Assembly: GCF_023704175.1 (NCBI RefSeq)
Contig: NZ_CP084530.1
Coordinates: 3,534,001-3,598,000 of the forward strand
Reading direction: 5' to 3'
DNA length: 64,000 nt
Source: Paenibacillus sp. YPG26
GTDB taxonomy: Bacteria; Bacillota; Bacilli; Paenibacillales; Paenibacillaceae
Shown here: positions 10,793 through 20,078 of the stretch, piece by piece
How the letters are laid out: every line of letters starts with the position of its first letter
How positions within the stretch are numbered: position 1 is the first letter of the stretch
Made by a program: the position numbers and the translations under genes
The notes under the pieces: generated by a model
Told to the model about the DNA's origin: nothing
The model's database searches: none
What the model saw: only the letters and a program-made list of their open reading frames with translations

Positions 10793-11653
10793 CTAGGACT
10801 CTCCGAACAGATCCATCTGACGCGGAGCGTTACCGGCTGGCTCCATGCCGAGAAGGGCCATCATTTCCTTGGCATTGTCTGCCGCATCGCCGCCGGAGTT
10901 ATTGTTGAAAATCATATAGATATCGCCCGCATCCTTCTTGCGCAGCTCGTCCAGGTGATCACGCCACTCAAGAAGCTCCTCCGTAGAGTAGCGGTACAGC
11001 GTCCGGATCTCCCGCCAGTTCGGAGCACTGCTCTTCTTCCATCCTTCCGCATTCCTGCCGTGCAGGCGAATGAAGGTACGGCCTGGCGCCCCGGGCTCAA
11101 GCACGGTTGGAACCGACCCATGCCCAATCTGCGGCTCGTCGCAGATCACATGGAACCACCCTTCCTCCCGCATGAACTGAATCGTCTTCTCCCGGGTATC
11201 CTCCTGGAACCAGCTCGGGTTCCGGAATTCTATGGCGAGCGGCAGGTCCCCCATCCATTTGCGGATGGCCCGCAGCCGGCGGATACTGTCCAGCGTACAG
11301 TCGAACCAGGGCGGGAACTGAAAGAGCACCGCATTCAGCTTGCCTGCCTCCACCACGGGGTCAATGGAACGAATAAAGGCTTCGAACATTTCTCCCGGGC
11401 CTGCGAACTTCTGGTTTTTCCCGCGCGAATGGCCCGTCATCCCCTGATAAGCTTTAACAAAAAAAGTAAAGTTCTCAGGGGTTATATCCACCCAGCGCTG
11501 AAAATTAGCCTGGGATTGTATAGCATAAAAGGAGCTGTCCACTTCGACCACAGGGAAGTGCTGCCCGTAGATCCGCAGCTTGTCCCGAGCAGGCGTGCGC
11601 GCTGGATATAGGTCATCATGATCTCCCCATCCGGTTACTCCTACCTGGATCAT
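10793..11653 (-). CDS. DUF72-family protein (YecE/YunF-like)
   Basis: The 286-residue TIM-barrel-like protein opens IQVGVTGWGDHDDLYP. It contains VEVDSSFYAIQ, NFTFFVKAYQGMTGH, FQFPPWF, LAIEFRNPSWF and TFIRLHGRN, all conserved DUF72 blocks. Its C-terminal DIYMIFNNNSGGDAADNA is also typical. The biochemical role is unproven. It lies tail-to-tail with the DUF2269 gene and just downstream of ywlC. Confidence 0.88.
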   Translation of the reverse strand: MIQVGVTGWGDHDDLYPARTPARDKLRIYGQHFPVVEVDSSFYAIQSQANFQRWVDITPENFTFFVKAYQGMTGHSRGKNQKFAGPGEMFEAFIRSIDPVVEAGKLNAVLFQFPPWFDCTLDSIRRLRAIRKWMGDLPLAIEFRNPSWFQEDTREKTIQFMREEGWFHVICDEPQIGHGSVPTVLEPGAPGRTFIRLHGRNAEGWKKSSAPNWREIRTLYRYSTEELLEWRDHLDELRKKDAGDIYMIFNNNSGGDAADNAKEMMALLGMEPAGNAPRQMDLFGES

Positions 11654-11715
11654 CGCTACCCCCGCCTCTCCTGACTAGTAATATCGCGAATTCTTTTCGA
11701 TATGAAAAGGATTCC

Positions 11716-12837
11716 CTATACGTCTATTACCTCGTCCCCAGCGGCTTTAAGCAGACGATTCATCACGGCCAGGCCGACCCCTTCCTCGGGGCAGGCCTCG
11801 GCGACCATGAAGGTGGCGCCTTCTTCATCGAAGCGGCGCAGCCCCGCATAGAGTCGGTGCGCCGCGTTCTCCAGCGCACCGACCGGGCCGAGCGAGATCG
11901 CGATGCTCGCCCGGTAATGGTGCAGGTGCTCGTCATACGCGAGCACCCCCGTCACTTCGCCGCGCGCCTCCGCCGCGGCGAGCTCCGCCTGGACCCGGGC
12001 CACAACGGCCCCCGGGTCCTGCCCACGCACAATGCGCAGGCTGCCGCGCGGCGCATAGTGCGTGTACTTCATGCCCGGCGAGCGCGGCGCCGGGCTGCTC
12101 TCTCCCCGCCCGCTGTGCAGGGCGGGGTCGGTGTGCACGCTTGCCGCGACGCGGGCAAGCGCTGCGGCCGTGACCGAGCCGGGGCGCAGCACGGTCACGG
12201 TGCCGTCCGGGCCGGCCTCGGCCACGGTGGACTCGAGGCCCACGCCGGTGGGCCCGCCGTCCACGATGCCGCCGATCAGGCCGGCGAGGTCCTCGCCCAC
12301 GTGGCTCGCGAGCGTGGGGCTCGGGCGCCCGGACCGGTTGGCGCTGGGCGCCGCCACCGGGCAGCCTGCGGCGGCGATGAGCCGCAGGGCGATATCATGG
12401 GCCGGCATACGCACGGCCACGGTGGACAGGCCCGCGGTCACGCGCGGGGAGACCGCGCCGGGACGGACCGGCAGCACCAGGGTGAGCGGCCCCGGCCAGT
12501 AAGCCTCCATAAGCCGCCGGGCCGTATCGTTCACGTCCAGGACAATCTCGTCCAGCTGGGACAGCTCCGCGATGTGGACAATGAGAGGATTGTCCGACGG
12601 CCGGCCCTTGGCGGCAAAAATCCGCTCCACAGCTTCATCGCTCCGCGCATCAGCTCCGAGGCCGTATACCGTCTCCGTCGGGAAGGCCACCGTCTCTCCG
12701 GCACGCAGCAGAGCGGCCGCCTCCTGAATAGCCTCATTCAGGTCATGTTCCCGTGTGGGATGTCCAGAGGCTGCACCTTCCGCAGCCGACACATCCCAGT
12801 ATTTCGTGGCCCGATCGCCCGCATGCTTATTTTCCAT
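11716..12837 (-). CDS. ywlC: L-threonylcarbamoyladenylate synthase
   Basis: This 373-residue Sua5-type enzyme makes threonylcarbamoyl-AMP from Thr, bicarbonate and ATP for tRNA t6A modification. The YrdC domain spans about residues 30-220 (GETVAFPTETVYGLGADA, KGRPSDNPLIVHI, PSANRSGRPSPT). A C-terminal Sua5 domain follows the linker RSPGMKYTHYAPRG. The frame is open to 13026, but the upstream 63 codons look unlike the family. The ATG at 12837 gives MENKHAGDR and is preferred. The 3' half is very GC-rich. Confidence 0.93.
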   Translation of the reverse strand: MENKHAGDRATKYWDVSAAEGAASGHPTREHDLNEAIQEAAALLRAGETVAFPTETVYGLGADARSDEAVERIFAAKGRPSDNPLIVHIAELSQLDEIVLDVNDTARRLMEAYWPGPLTLVLPVRPGAVSPRVTAGLSTVAVRMPAHDIALRLIAAAGCPVAAPSANRSGRPSPTLASHVGEDLAGLIGGIVDGGPTGVGLESTVAEAGPDGTVTVLRPGSVTAAALARVAASVHTDPALHSGRGESSPAPRSPGMKYTHYAPRGSLRIVRGQDPGAVVARVQAELAAAEARGEVTGVLAYDEHLHHYRASIAISLGPVGALENAAHRLYAGLRRFDEEGATFMVAEACPEEGVGLAVMNRLLKAAGDEVIDV

Positions 12838-13092
12838 TAAGATCCCAAGCTTTCTATGTGAGATTTGAATATACACCGTTACATACCAAAAAGCGCCCCA
12901 ATCTCCCAGTATAGTGCGGAATGCACCGGACTGCGGCAGAGTGAGAGCACTCTTAACAGCTGAATGAAGCTGATGGATGCCATCGGTTGTGCTTGCCGTT
13001 ATATAAAATATAAGAATAAGTGCCACAATAACAACGAATATTTTACCATAATAACTGCTTGAAACAAACGACTATCCCCTGCAAAATTCCCC

Positions 13093-13821
13093 TTAAGAGA
13101 ACAAGCTGCCTACCCAGCTGAACAAGCTGCTGAGCACATCCCACAGGAAGAAGCGAACCTCCGGGGCCTTGGCCTCCGCCTTAGAGTCAGCCTCTATGCC
13201 GCCCGCGGCGGACGTTGTCTTCACCGCATCTCCAGTCTTGGGGGCCGCGTCCCCGGTTCCGGCGTCAATGAAGCAGAGCGGCGGGAACAGCACACACCAC
13301 CAGTTCTTGCCTTCCCCTGTCCCCAGGGTTACACGGACAGCCTCGTAATCCCCCGCCGGATATACTTCCCCGCCATACAGCTTGGTTGGAAAAGGAACGA
13401 CCCCAAGCTCCACCTTATAGCTGTATGATTCCCCATTGGCCCGAAGCGTCCGGCCCACCTGATCCTCAATCTCGTGAAGCCGGGTGCGAACAACCTCCCT
13501 CGCCTCTTCAAGGCTCTGCGGGTGATCCAGCTTCTCGACCCACCCATTCATCTGCTCGACAACGGCATCCCTGACATTACGCTTCACAATCTGATCCTCG
13601 GGACGATCGGAGTTGGCAAGAATGCGAAGCCGGATCGAATCCTTGGGAATCTCCGTTCTCGCTATGGCCGCATCCGTCTTCTGGCCCTCCCAGGACATGA
13701 GCAGAACCGCCATACACAGCATGAGCAGCAATGCATTCCGCAGCAGGCTGGTTCCTCTCGTTCCTATCGCTCCCCTATTTCCTGTGATTTCCTTGTTCCC
13801 GCTATTCCGATTCTCGGTCAT
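13093..13821 (-). CDS. spoIIR: Stage II sporulation protein R
   Basis: This 242-residue forespore signalling protein triggers SpoIIGA to process pro-sigma-E in the mother cell. A basic N-terminus leads to a membrane or signal segment (about residues 27-44, LLRNALLLMLCMAVLLMSW). The SpoIIR core follows (DSIRLRILANSDRPEDQIVKR, FPTKLYGGEVYPAGDYEAVRV, WWCVLFPPLCFID). An Ala/Lys/Asp-rich linker and a short C-terminal hydrophobic tail close it. It marks the organism as an endospore former. Confidence 0.95.
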   Translation of the reverse strand: MTENRNSGNKEITGNRGAIGTRGTSLLRNALLLMLCMAVLLMSWEGQKTDAAIARTEIPKDSIRLRILANSDRPEDQIVKRNVRDAVVEQMNGWVEKLDHPQSLEEAREVVRTRLHEIEDQVGRTLRANGESYSYKVELGVVPFPTKLYGGEVYPAGDYEAVRVTLGTGEGKNWWCVLFPPLCFIDAGTGDAAPKTGDAVKTTSAAGGIEADSKAEAKAPEVRFFLWDVLSSLFSWVGSLFS

Positions 13822-13859
13822 TCCGGCATCCCCCTTACCGTGATGTGCTGATGTCTATC

Positions 13860-13897
13860 AGTATGTCCGGTTAAGAGATTCATAAACCTATGAATCT
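13860..13897 (-). promoter_or_regulatory. Possible sigma-F -10 element and hairpin upstream of spoIIR
   Basis: On the minus strand GGACATACT (13860-13868) fits the sigma-F -10 pattern GGnnAnAnT, as expected for spoIIR, but no ideal -35 sits at standard spacing. An 8-bp palindrome AGATTCAT/ATGAATCT lies at 13876-13897. Confidence 0.3.
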
Positions 13898-14020
13898 AGC
13901 ATTTACTAACTTTCCCGTATCCCAGGCATGTGCCTTTATCTGTTGTGCAGCAAATCCCTGGTCTCAGAATATGAAAACCGCCCTGCCAAACCTGCGAAAT
14001 CAGCAGGGGAGCAAGACGGC

Positions 14021-14112
14021 TATTTGTGTACTGTTGTATTTGCGTGCTGTTGTATTCCTGTATTGTTCTATTCTGTATTATTCTATTCTGTACTGTACTA
14101 TTTCCGTTATGT
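14021..14112. repeat. Degenerate TATTCTGTAT-type low-complexity tract
   Basis: The tract is pyrimidine-rich on the plus strand with imperfect short repeats (tattctgtat, ctgtactgtac), between spoIIR and the 3' end of the rodA-like gene. I see no gene in the 13898-14137 gap. Confidence 0.6.
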
Positions 14113-14137
14113 TCTCTTCCAGACGCCTGTCCAGAGG

Positions 14138-15319
14138 TTAACTGGTGCGGCTAAGAGCGGCTTTGCTCGTCCGCGGAATATCATCGTCTACTTCATGACC
14201 GTGAATACGCACACTCATGGCCAATCCCAGACTAGCCATATTGATCAAAAGTGAGGTTCCCCCATAGCTGATGAATGGCAGCGTAATCCCGGTCAGCGGC
14301 ATCAGGCCCATGAACATGCCGATATTCTCAAATATCTGATAGAGCCACATGGCCACAATACCCACGATGAGCAGCGGCCCGCTTTTATCCTTGCATTCGA
14401 GAGAGATCAGAATGAGCCTGTGGATGAGTATGAAATAAAGCAGGAGCAATACCGAGCAGCCAAAGAAGCCAAATTCCTCGGCCACCACCACAAAGATGGA
14501 ATCCGAATATGTGTAAGGTACCCTTCCAGACTGAACATACGCTCCCTGCATATATCCGCTGCCGAACATGCCTCCGGCGGCAATGGCTACAGTGGCATTC
14601 TTCGTATGATAAGACGCGTCCTTGTCCGCCTTCTCCGGCAGCAGCCAGGGATCGATCCGGTTCAGCCAGTGCTGCTTATTGGTCTGCTTCAGGGTTGTGG
14701 AAATCTGCTCATGGAAGGTGATATATGTCTTGACTCCCACAGTTATTGTTACAGCCGCAACGATCAGAATAATAAGAGCATGGGAATACTTCAACTTACC
14801 TATCCAGAGCAGACCAAGCAGGATTACCAGATAGCTGAGACCGTTACCGATATCATTCTGGACCATTGCAAGCGCGAACGGAATCATGGTAACAAGCCCA
14901 AGCGGCACCACATCTCTCCAGAAAGAGAGACGCAGCCGGTATTTGCGCATAAGCAAGGCGGTCAAAGTAATGATCAAGATAAGCTTGAACAGCTCTGCGG
15001 GCTGCAGACTAACAAAGCCCAGATCCAGCCAGCCTTTTGCCCCGTTCAGTTCACTCCCGTTAAATATAACAACGACCATTAGTAAAACTCCTGCCCCGAA
15101 CAAATACAGGAAGTATTTCGTCAGCAGCCTGAAATCAACCAGCATCATGCCAAAAAAGGCGATAAAGCCGGCAATGTAAAAGAACAACATTTTCGTCTCA
15201 TAGCCCTTGAATTTCGGCCAAGCAGCAACACCGCTATGGATCAGGACGACACTTAGTATCCCAAAAATAAACACGATAAAAACAATCGACCAATCCACTT
15301 TTTTCCACTTGTTAAGCAT
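14138..15319 (-). CDS. rodA: FtsW/RodA/SpoVE-family peptidoglycan polymerase
   Basis: The 393-residue multi-span membrane protein of the SEDS family makes glycan strands with a partner class B PBP. Conserved blocks are GAKGWLDLGFVSLQPAELFKL, MVQNDIGNGLSYLVILLG and the C-terminal GMFMGLMPLTGITLPFISYGGTSLL. It lacks the division-cluster context of ftsW, so RodA-like is the closest label. The ATG at 15319 has GGAGGGAG at 8-nt spacing; 14 extra in-frame codons upstream are probably not translated. Low-complexity tracts flank it on both sides. Confidence 0.88.
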   Translation of the reverse strand: MLNKWKKVDWSIVFIVFIFGILSVVLIHSGVAAWPKFKGYETKMLFFYIAGFIAFFGMMLVDFRLLTKYFLYLFGAGVLLMVVVIFNGSELNGAKGWLDLGFVSLQPAELFKLILIITLTALLMRKYRLRLSFWRDVVPLGLVTMIPFALAMVQNDIGNGLSYLVILLGLLWIGKLKYSHALIILIVAAVTITVGVKTYITFHEQISTTLKQTNKQHWLNRIDPWLLPEKADKDASYHTKNATVAIAAGGMFGSGYMQGAYVQSGRVPYTYSDSIFVVVAEEFGFFGCSVLLLLYFILIHRLILISLECKDKSGPLLIVGIVAMWLYQIFENIGMFMGLMPLTGITLPFISYGGTSLLINMASLGLAMSVRIHGHEVDDDIPRTSKAALSRTS

Positions 15320-15375
15320 GAAGCGGCTCCCTCCAGCGTTCCCCGGGCACAGCACTACCACTGTTTTTCCAGAAG

Positions 15376-15685
15376 CTATCTATATTTCTGTATTCTGTGT
15401 TCCTATATCTCTGTATTTCTCTAATTCTATTCTTCTCCACACTTCTTAGGTGTGCTTCTTTTTCTCTGTATTACTGTATCTCTGTATTACTGTATCTCTG
15501 TTCTTCTGTACTTCTGTACTTCTGTACTTCTGTACTTCTGTACTTCTGTTCTTCTGTTCTTCTGTTCTTCTGTTCTTTTGCTCTTCTGCTCTTCTGCTCT
15601 TCTGTCATTCTGTATTTCAGTTCTTCTAATTCTATTCCTAAAACTGCCGCATCTCTGCATCTCTACAGTTCTGTATTACTATCTC
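15376..15685. repeat. Octanucleotide microsatellite
   Basis: An unbroken 8-bp period covers 15504-15615: five TTCTGTAC, four TTCTGTTC, then TTTTGCTC, two TTCTGCTC, TTCTGTCA and TTCTGTAT. Degenerate copies spread to both sides. It lies upstream of the rodA-like gene. The repeat lacks stops on the plus strand, so long frames there are artefacts. Confidence 0.9.
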
Positions 15686-15756
15686 TCATGTTCAAGGCCA
15701 TAACCGATCCAGCCCCTGGCCAGGCAGAGACCAGTGCAACCAATGTTAAGTCTAAG

Positions 15757-15792
15757 GGTACACTATCGCTCTTAATGGTACACTATCGCTCT
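15757..15792. repeat. Two direct copies of GGTACACTATCGCTCT
   Basis: A 16-bp sequence occurs at 15757-15772 and 15777-15792. No gene is supported between here and prmC (15793-16106). That stretch shows no clear promoter or terminator. Confidence 0.7.
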
Positions 15793-16106
15793 GTACGCGA
15801 ACAAGCGCAGCGGCTTCTGTTAATTCTAATATAGAGCAGGCAGTCTGCGAAACGCAAATTACCTGGGAGAAGCTGCAAGGTTTCCCTATTCCGCTTCAGC
15901 GGTGAATTAAGCTGCAGCCAACTATAGCTTCGGGGAGATCGCCAGACCTTCCTAATCCTATGGATCAATAGTTCAGCCTACTTTTCAGAATTAGAATCTC
16001 CCATTCCGGGTCTAGTCAAATACCACCCAGTATCTGGCCAAATTTATTAAGCAGTCCAGGCAGGATAGGGCCTCCCGGTGGTTGGCATAGCGGAGATTCA
16101 TCCTCT

Positions 16107-16994
16107 CTAATTGCGGGCAATTCCGAGAACGTGCCGGTCAATCCCCGCAAGATCCGGAATGGTTACGATCTCTTCCCAATGACCTGCCGACCGGAGAAGC
16201 GCCGCCACGTCCGCGGCTTGTCCCATACCCAGCTCAAATCCAATAAGCCGCGGCGGGGCGGGAAGCAGACGGAGCTGGTCCATCATGATCCGGTACGGGG
16301 CCAGCCCGTCGGGGCCTCCGTCCAGAGCCAGCCGGGGCTCGAAATCCTTGACCTCCGGCTCCAGGGTCTCAATCTCCTCCGCCGGGATGTAAGGCGGGTT
16401 GGAGACGATAATATCGAGCGGCTCGCCGGCGAACGGTTCAAGCAGGTTCCCCTGCTTGAACGTGATGTCGGCCCCAAGCCGGGCCGCATTCTCCCGCGCA
16501 AGCGCAAGCGCATCCGGCGACAGATCGCCGGCAGCAATCTGCCACGCGGGACGCAGATGCTTCAGGGCAGCCGCAATTGCGCTGCTGCCCGTCCCAATAT
16601 CGGCCGTGCGCGGCGATCCGCCCGACCAGAGCTTGTCGCCTTCGGCGGCAATGGCTTCCACGAGCAGCTCCGTCTCGGGGCGCGGAATCAAGACGGCCGG
16701 GGTGACCTTGAAGGTCAGGCCGTAGAATTCCTGCTCCCCGGTAATGTACTGCGCGGGCTCCCCCGCCGCCTTCCGGCGCACAGCTTCTTCCCAGGCGGCC
16801 GCATGCTGCGCCGGGAACGGATCACGCAGGGCCATCAAATACTCGGCCCTGCTTACCTTCAGCACATGCCGCAGCAGCAGCTCGGCATTGGACTCCGGCT
16901 CATGCACTCCCGCCGATGCTAAAAAAGAAGAAGCCTCCTTAAAGGCTTCTATCAACGTACTTCCTGAAGACAGCTTGAACTCGTCTATATTCAA
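16107..16994 (-). CDS. prmC: Peptide chain release factor N(5)-glutamine methyltransferase
   Basis: This 295-residue SAM enzyme methylates the Gln of the GGQ motif in release factors. An N-terminal helical domain (ESNAELLLRHVLKVSR) is followed by the methyltransferase fold with RPETELLVEA, ADIGTGSSAIAAAL and the catalytic VSNPPYIP near residue 190. The start is a TTG at 16994 with AAAGGAG at 8-nt spacing. It lies 3 bp after prfA, its substrate gene. Confidence 0.96.
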   Translation of the reverse strand: MNIDEFKLSSGSTLIEAFKEASSFLASAGVHEPESNAELLLRHVLKVSRAEYLMALRDPFPAQHAAAWEEAVRRKAAGEPAQYITGEQEFYGLTFKVTPAVLIPRPETELLVEAIAAEGDKLWSGGSPRTADIGTGSSAIAAALKHLRPAWQIAAGDLSPDALALARENAARLGADITFKQGNLLEPFAGEPLDIIVSNPPYIPAEEIETLEPEVKDFEPRLALDGGPDGLAPYRIMMDQLRLLPAPPRLIGFELGMGQAADVAALLRSAGHWEEIVTIPDLAGIDRHVLGIARN

Positions 16995-16997
16995 GGA

Positions 16998-18065
16998 CTA
17001 TTCTCCTTTGTCCATCATTTCTGCCTGCTCCGCAATCGTAAGCGCGGACACAAATTCCTCAATCTCGCCGTTCATCACTTGATCCAGCTTATGCACAGTC
17101 AAGCCGATCCGGTGGTCCGTTACACGGCTCTGCGGGAAGTTGTACGTACGGATCCGTTCACTGCGGTCACCCGTACCCACCTTGCTCTTGCGCTCCCCGG
17201 CGAATTTCGCTTCTTCTTCCTGACGCTTCACATCATAGATACGGGCCCGGAGCACCTGAAGGGCTTTCTCTTTGTTCGAGTTCTGCGACTTGCCATCCTG
17301 ACAGGTAGCCACAATCCCGGTTGGAATGTGGGTAACCCGCACTGCGGATTTGGTAGTGTTAACGGACTGGCCGCCCGCACCGCTGGAGCAGAACGTGTCT
17401 ACACGAATATCCTTGTCGTGGATTTCGATATCGAAATCCTCAACTTCCGGCATTACCGCTACGGTAGAGGTGGAAGTATGGATACGTCCGCCCGACTCCG
17501 TGGAAGGAATGCGCTGTACCCGGTGGGCACCGCTCTCGAATTTCATTTTACTGTAAGCCCCGCGTCCATTGATCATGAAAATAACCTCTTTGAAGCCGCC
17601 CAGATCACTCGCGTTCACGTCCATGACATCCACGCGCCAGCCTTGGGAATCAGCATAACGGGTGTACATGCGGTACAAATCCGCCGCGAATAGAGCCGCT
17701 TCATCGCCGCCTGCCGCACCGCGGATCTCTACGATCACGTTCTTGTCATCGTTCGGGTCCTTCGGAAGCAGAAGGATATGAATCTTCTCCTCCAGCTCCT
17801 GCTGGCGCGCGGACAGTTCTTCAATCTCCATCTTGACCATTTCACGCATCTCATCGTCAAGCTTCTCCGCCTGCATCGCTTTCGCGGCATCCAGTTCTTC
17901 CATGACGTTCTTATATTCGGTAAAAGCCTCGTAAGCAGGCTGTAAGTCTGATTGTTCCTTGGAATAATCCCTAAGCTTCTTCGGATCACTGGCCACGTCC
18001 GGATCACACAGCAGCTCGCTTAATTTCTCATAACGATCAGCAAGGGATGAAAGTCGATCTAACAA
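16998..18065 (-). CDS. prfA: Peptide chain release factor 1
   Basis: The roughly 355-residue RF1 ends translation at UAA and UAG. The GGQ motif is in [17 protein letters not shown], and [19 protein letters not shown] precedes it. A GTG at 18074 also lies in frame, but AGAGAGGTG is spaced 6 nt from a TTG at 18065. That TTG yields the family start [15 protein letters not shown], so it was chosen. It forms an operon with prmC. Confidence 0.96.
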   Translation of the reverse strand: MLDRLSSLADRYEKLSELLCDPDVASDPKKLRDYSKEQSDLQPAYEAFTEYKNVMEELDAAKAMQAEKLDDEMREMVKMEIEELSARQQELEEKIHILLLPKDPNDDKNVIVEIRGAAGGDEAALFAADLYRMYTRYADSQGWRVDVMDVNASDLGGFKEVIFMINGRGAYSKMKFESGAHRVQRIPSTESGGRIHTSTSTVAVMPEVEDFDIEIHDKDIRVDTFCSSGAGGQSVNTTKSAVRVTHIPTGIVATCQDGKSQNSNKEKALQVLRARIYDVKRQEEEAKFAGERKSKVGTGDRSERIRTYNFPQSRVTDHRIGLTVHKLDQVMNGEIEEFVSALTIAEQAEMMDKGE

Positions 18066-18180
18066 GGAAAGCACCTCTCTTCACATACATTATTTCCTGA
18101 TTAAAAAGTTAAGGCAAACGACTTTTTATTATAGCATGGTTTTGTCCATTTGAATAGATGGCCGGTACCCGGCCAGCTGG

Positions 18181-18238
18181 GGTCTGCTGGGGTCTGCTGG
18201 GGTCTGCTGGGGTCTGCTGGGGTCTGCTGGGGTCTGCT
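18181..18238. repeat. Perfect 10-bp minisatellite (GGTCTGCTGG, about 6 copies)
   Basis: Five full copies of GGTCTGCTGG and a nearly complete sixth lie in a row, about 115 bp upstream of prfA. No gene or recognised site was seen in 18239-18587. Confidence 0.95.
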
Positions 18239-18587
18239 AAGTGACTACTCATATATGGATTTCAGGGAAATATACCCTATATTCATGTGCAGGGACAGGG
18301 GTTTTTAACCATGACTAGCTGAGCAGCTACAGTAAGCTATCCCCAGCTGACCGTTCCAAGCTGAGTATATCCATTCTATGCGGATCATCTTTCGTCTGTT
18401 CGCAGGTGTTCTGTGCATCCCGCTAACTTCATTGTCATCATGCATCCTGTCCTCTACTCGCCCTGCCTCCTTACCGCCTTATCCGCCTTATCTTCCTTAA
18501 CTCCTGCATTCTTGTTGCACGCGCTCTTGGAGACAAGTGCCATACCTCTCCCCGCATGGTCTCCAAGGGCAGCCTGCAGCCCATACA

Positions 18588-18622
18588 CAAAAGCCCCGTC
18601 CGTCTACACGGGCAGGGCTTCT
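18588..18622 (-). terminator. Terminator after ychF
   Basis: On the minus strand AAGCCCTGCCCGT pairs with ACGGACGGGGCTT (one mismatch and a bulge), followed by TTTTG. It lies about 30 bp after the ychF stop. Confidence 0.7.
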
Positions 18623-18652
18623 AGCTGTACGCTCTTTATATGGGATTAAGGC

Positions 18653-19753
18653 CTATACGTTAAAGCGGAAATGCATAACATCGCCGTCCTGTACGACATA
18701 CTCTTTGCCTTCAAGACGAAGCTGACCGCGCTCTTTGGCTACGTTCATGGAGCCTGCGGCAACCAGGTCATTGTAGGAGACTACCTCGGCCCGGATGAAT
18801 CCGCGCTCGAAGTCGGAGTGAATTACTCCTGCTGCACCAGGAGCTTTGGTTCCCTTACGAATGGTCCAGGCCCGAACCTCCTGAACACCGGCAGTGAAGT
18901 AAGTGTAGAGTCCGAGCAGGCGGTAGGCCGCTTGAATCAGGCGGTCCAGACCGGAAGCATCCAGGCCAAGCTCCTCGAGGAACATCGCTTTGTCTTCGCC
19001 TTCAAGCTCGGCAATCTCCGCTTCCACCTTCGCACTGATCGGCACTACTTCCGCATTCTCGGCAGCGGCGAATTCTCTTACCTGCTGAACATACGGGTTG
19101 CTGTCCGCTTCCGTAACTCCATCTTCGCTGACATTTGCCGCATACAGAACAGGCTTCAGGGTAAGCAGATGCAGATCACGAACGATCGCCTTCTCATCCT
19201 CTGACAGCTCGATGCTGCGCGCCGGCATATCGTTGTACAATGCTTCCTTCACACGCTCCAGCACTTCAACCTCTTGGGCGTACTGCTTGTTGCCGCCCTT
19301 CATGTTTTTGCGGGAACGCTCGATCTTCTTCTCCACGCTGTCCAGGTCAGCCAGAATCAGCTCCAGATTGATCGTCTGGATGTCGCTGATCGGGTTGATC
19401 TTGCCGTCCACGTGAGTAATGTTCTCGTCCTCGAAGCAGCGGACCACATGCACAATTGCATCCACTTCACGGATGTGGGCAAGGAACTTGTTCCCAAGGC
19501 CTTCCCCTTTGCTGGCACCGCGCACAAGCCCGGCGATATCTACGAATTCGAACGCCGTTGGCACGGTGCGGTTCGGCACCACGAGCTCAGTCAGCTTGTC
19601 GAGCCGCTCGTCAGGCACTTCTACTACGCCTACGTTCGGATCGATGGTGCAGAACGGATAGTTCGCGGATTCGGCACCTGCCTGCGTGATCGCATTGAAC
19701 AGTGTCGATTTGCCGACATTCGGCAGACCCACGATTCCTGCTTTTAAAGCCAT
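18653..19753 (-). CDS. ychF: Obg-like ATPase YchF
   Basis: This 366-residue P-loop NTPase of the OLA1/YchF group associates with ribosomes. Walker A is [15 protein letters not shown], the G3 region is [22 protein letters not shown], and NVSE replaces the NKxD of GTPases, which gives ATP preference. A coiled insert ([14 protein letters not shown]) is present. The C-terminal TGS domain ends [10 protein letters not shown]. The length is normal. Confidence 0.96.
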   Translation of the reverse strand: MALKAGIVGLPNVGKSTLFNAITQAGAESANYPFCTIDPNVGVVEVPDERLDKLTELVVPNRTVPTAFEFVDIAGLVRGASKGEGLGNKFLAHIREVDAIVHVVRCFEDENITHVDGKINPISDIQTINLELILADLDSVEKKIERSRKNMKGGNKQYAQEVEVLERVKEALYNDMPARSIELSEDEKAIVRDLHLLTLKPVLYAANVSEDGVTEADSNPYVQQVREFAAAENAEVVPISAKVEAEIAELEGEDKAMFLEELGLDASGLDRLIQAAYRLLGLYTYFTAGVQEVRAWTIRKGTKAPGAAGVIHSDFERGFIRAEVVSYNDLVAAGSMNVAKERGQLRLEGKEYVVQDGDVMHFRFNV

Positions 19754-19884
19754 ATCTATGACAACTCCTCATTATTGTAATTGCTCAGTCTTCTTCAACC
19801 ATAGTACATATACCCCGGGAATATTTCAAGGACAGCCGTCGAAAAAAACTCCACCCGCGTCCTGCCGAAGAGGCTCCTATATGG

Positions 19885-19912
19885 CAAAAACCAATCCGCT
19901 GGGGATTGGTCT
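19885..19912 (-). terminator. Terminator of the crt-fni transcript
   Basis: On the minus strand ACCAATCC, a CCAGC loop and GGATTGGT are followed by TTTTTG. It lies about 170 bp past the fni stop. Its core recurs, degraded, at 20051-20069. Confidence 0.7.
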
Positions 19913-20050
19913 CGCATAACAGCTATATATCTGCCGCTGAATCATTTCGGCATCGCTTATGCTCCCATAATGGCCTGAAGGAGCGAGCGGAGATGATCTT
20001 CCGCCTGTGTGAATGAAGTCCCAGCCCCTTACCCGGCCTGCACAGGAATC

Positions 20051-20069
20051 ATCCGCTGGGGATTGGTCT
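20051..20069. repeat. Second copy of ATCCGCTGGGGATTGGTCT
   Basis: This exact 19-bp direct repeat of 19894-19912 lies immediately after fni. Here the left arm of the hairpin is lost, so it cannot terminate. The 138 bp between the copies contain no recognised gene. Confidence 0.8.
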
Positions 20070-20078
20070 TCCCATCGG

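Noticed and set aside
11857..12840. 327-codon plus-strand frame opposite ywlC
   Set aside because: It is an Arg/His/Gly-rich antisense frame caused by high GC; ywlC on the minus strand has full family motifs.
13386..13851. Plus-strand frames opposite spoIIR
   Set aside because: They are antisense to a clear SpoIIR with a membrane segment and conserved core; no start signal was seen.
15397..15834. Long plus-strand frame rich in Leu/Cys/Ser through the octamer tract
   Set aside because: The 8-bp repeat has no stop in any plus frame, overlapping frames are equally open, and there is no ribosome site. The frame is a product of composition.
18413..18649. 78-codon frame upstream of the ychF terminator
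   Set aside because: There is no ribosome site or motif, and it overlaps the terminator hairpin.
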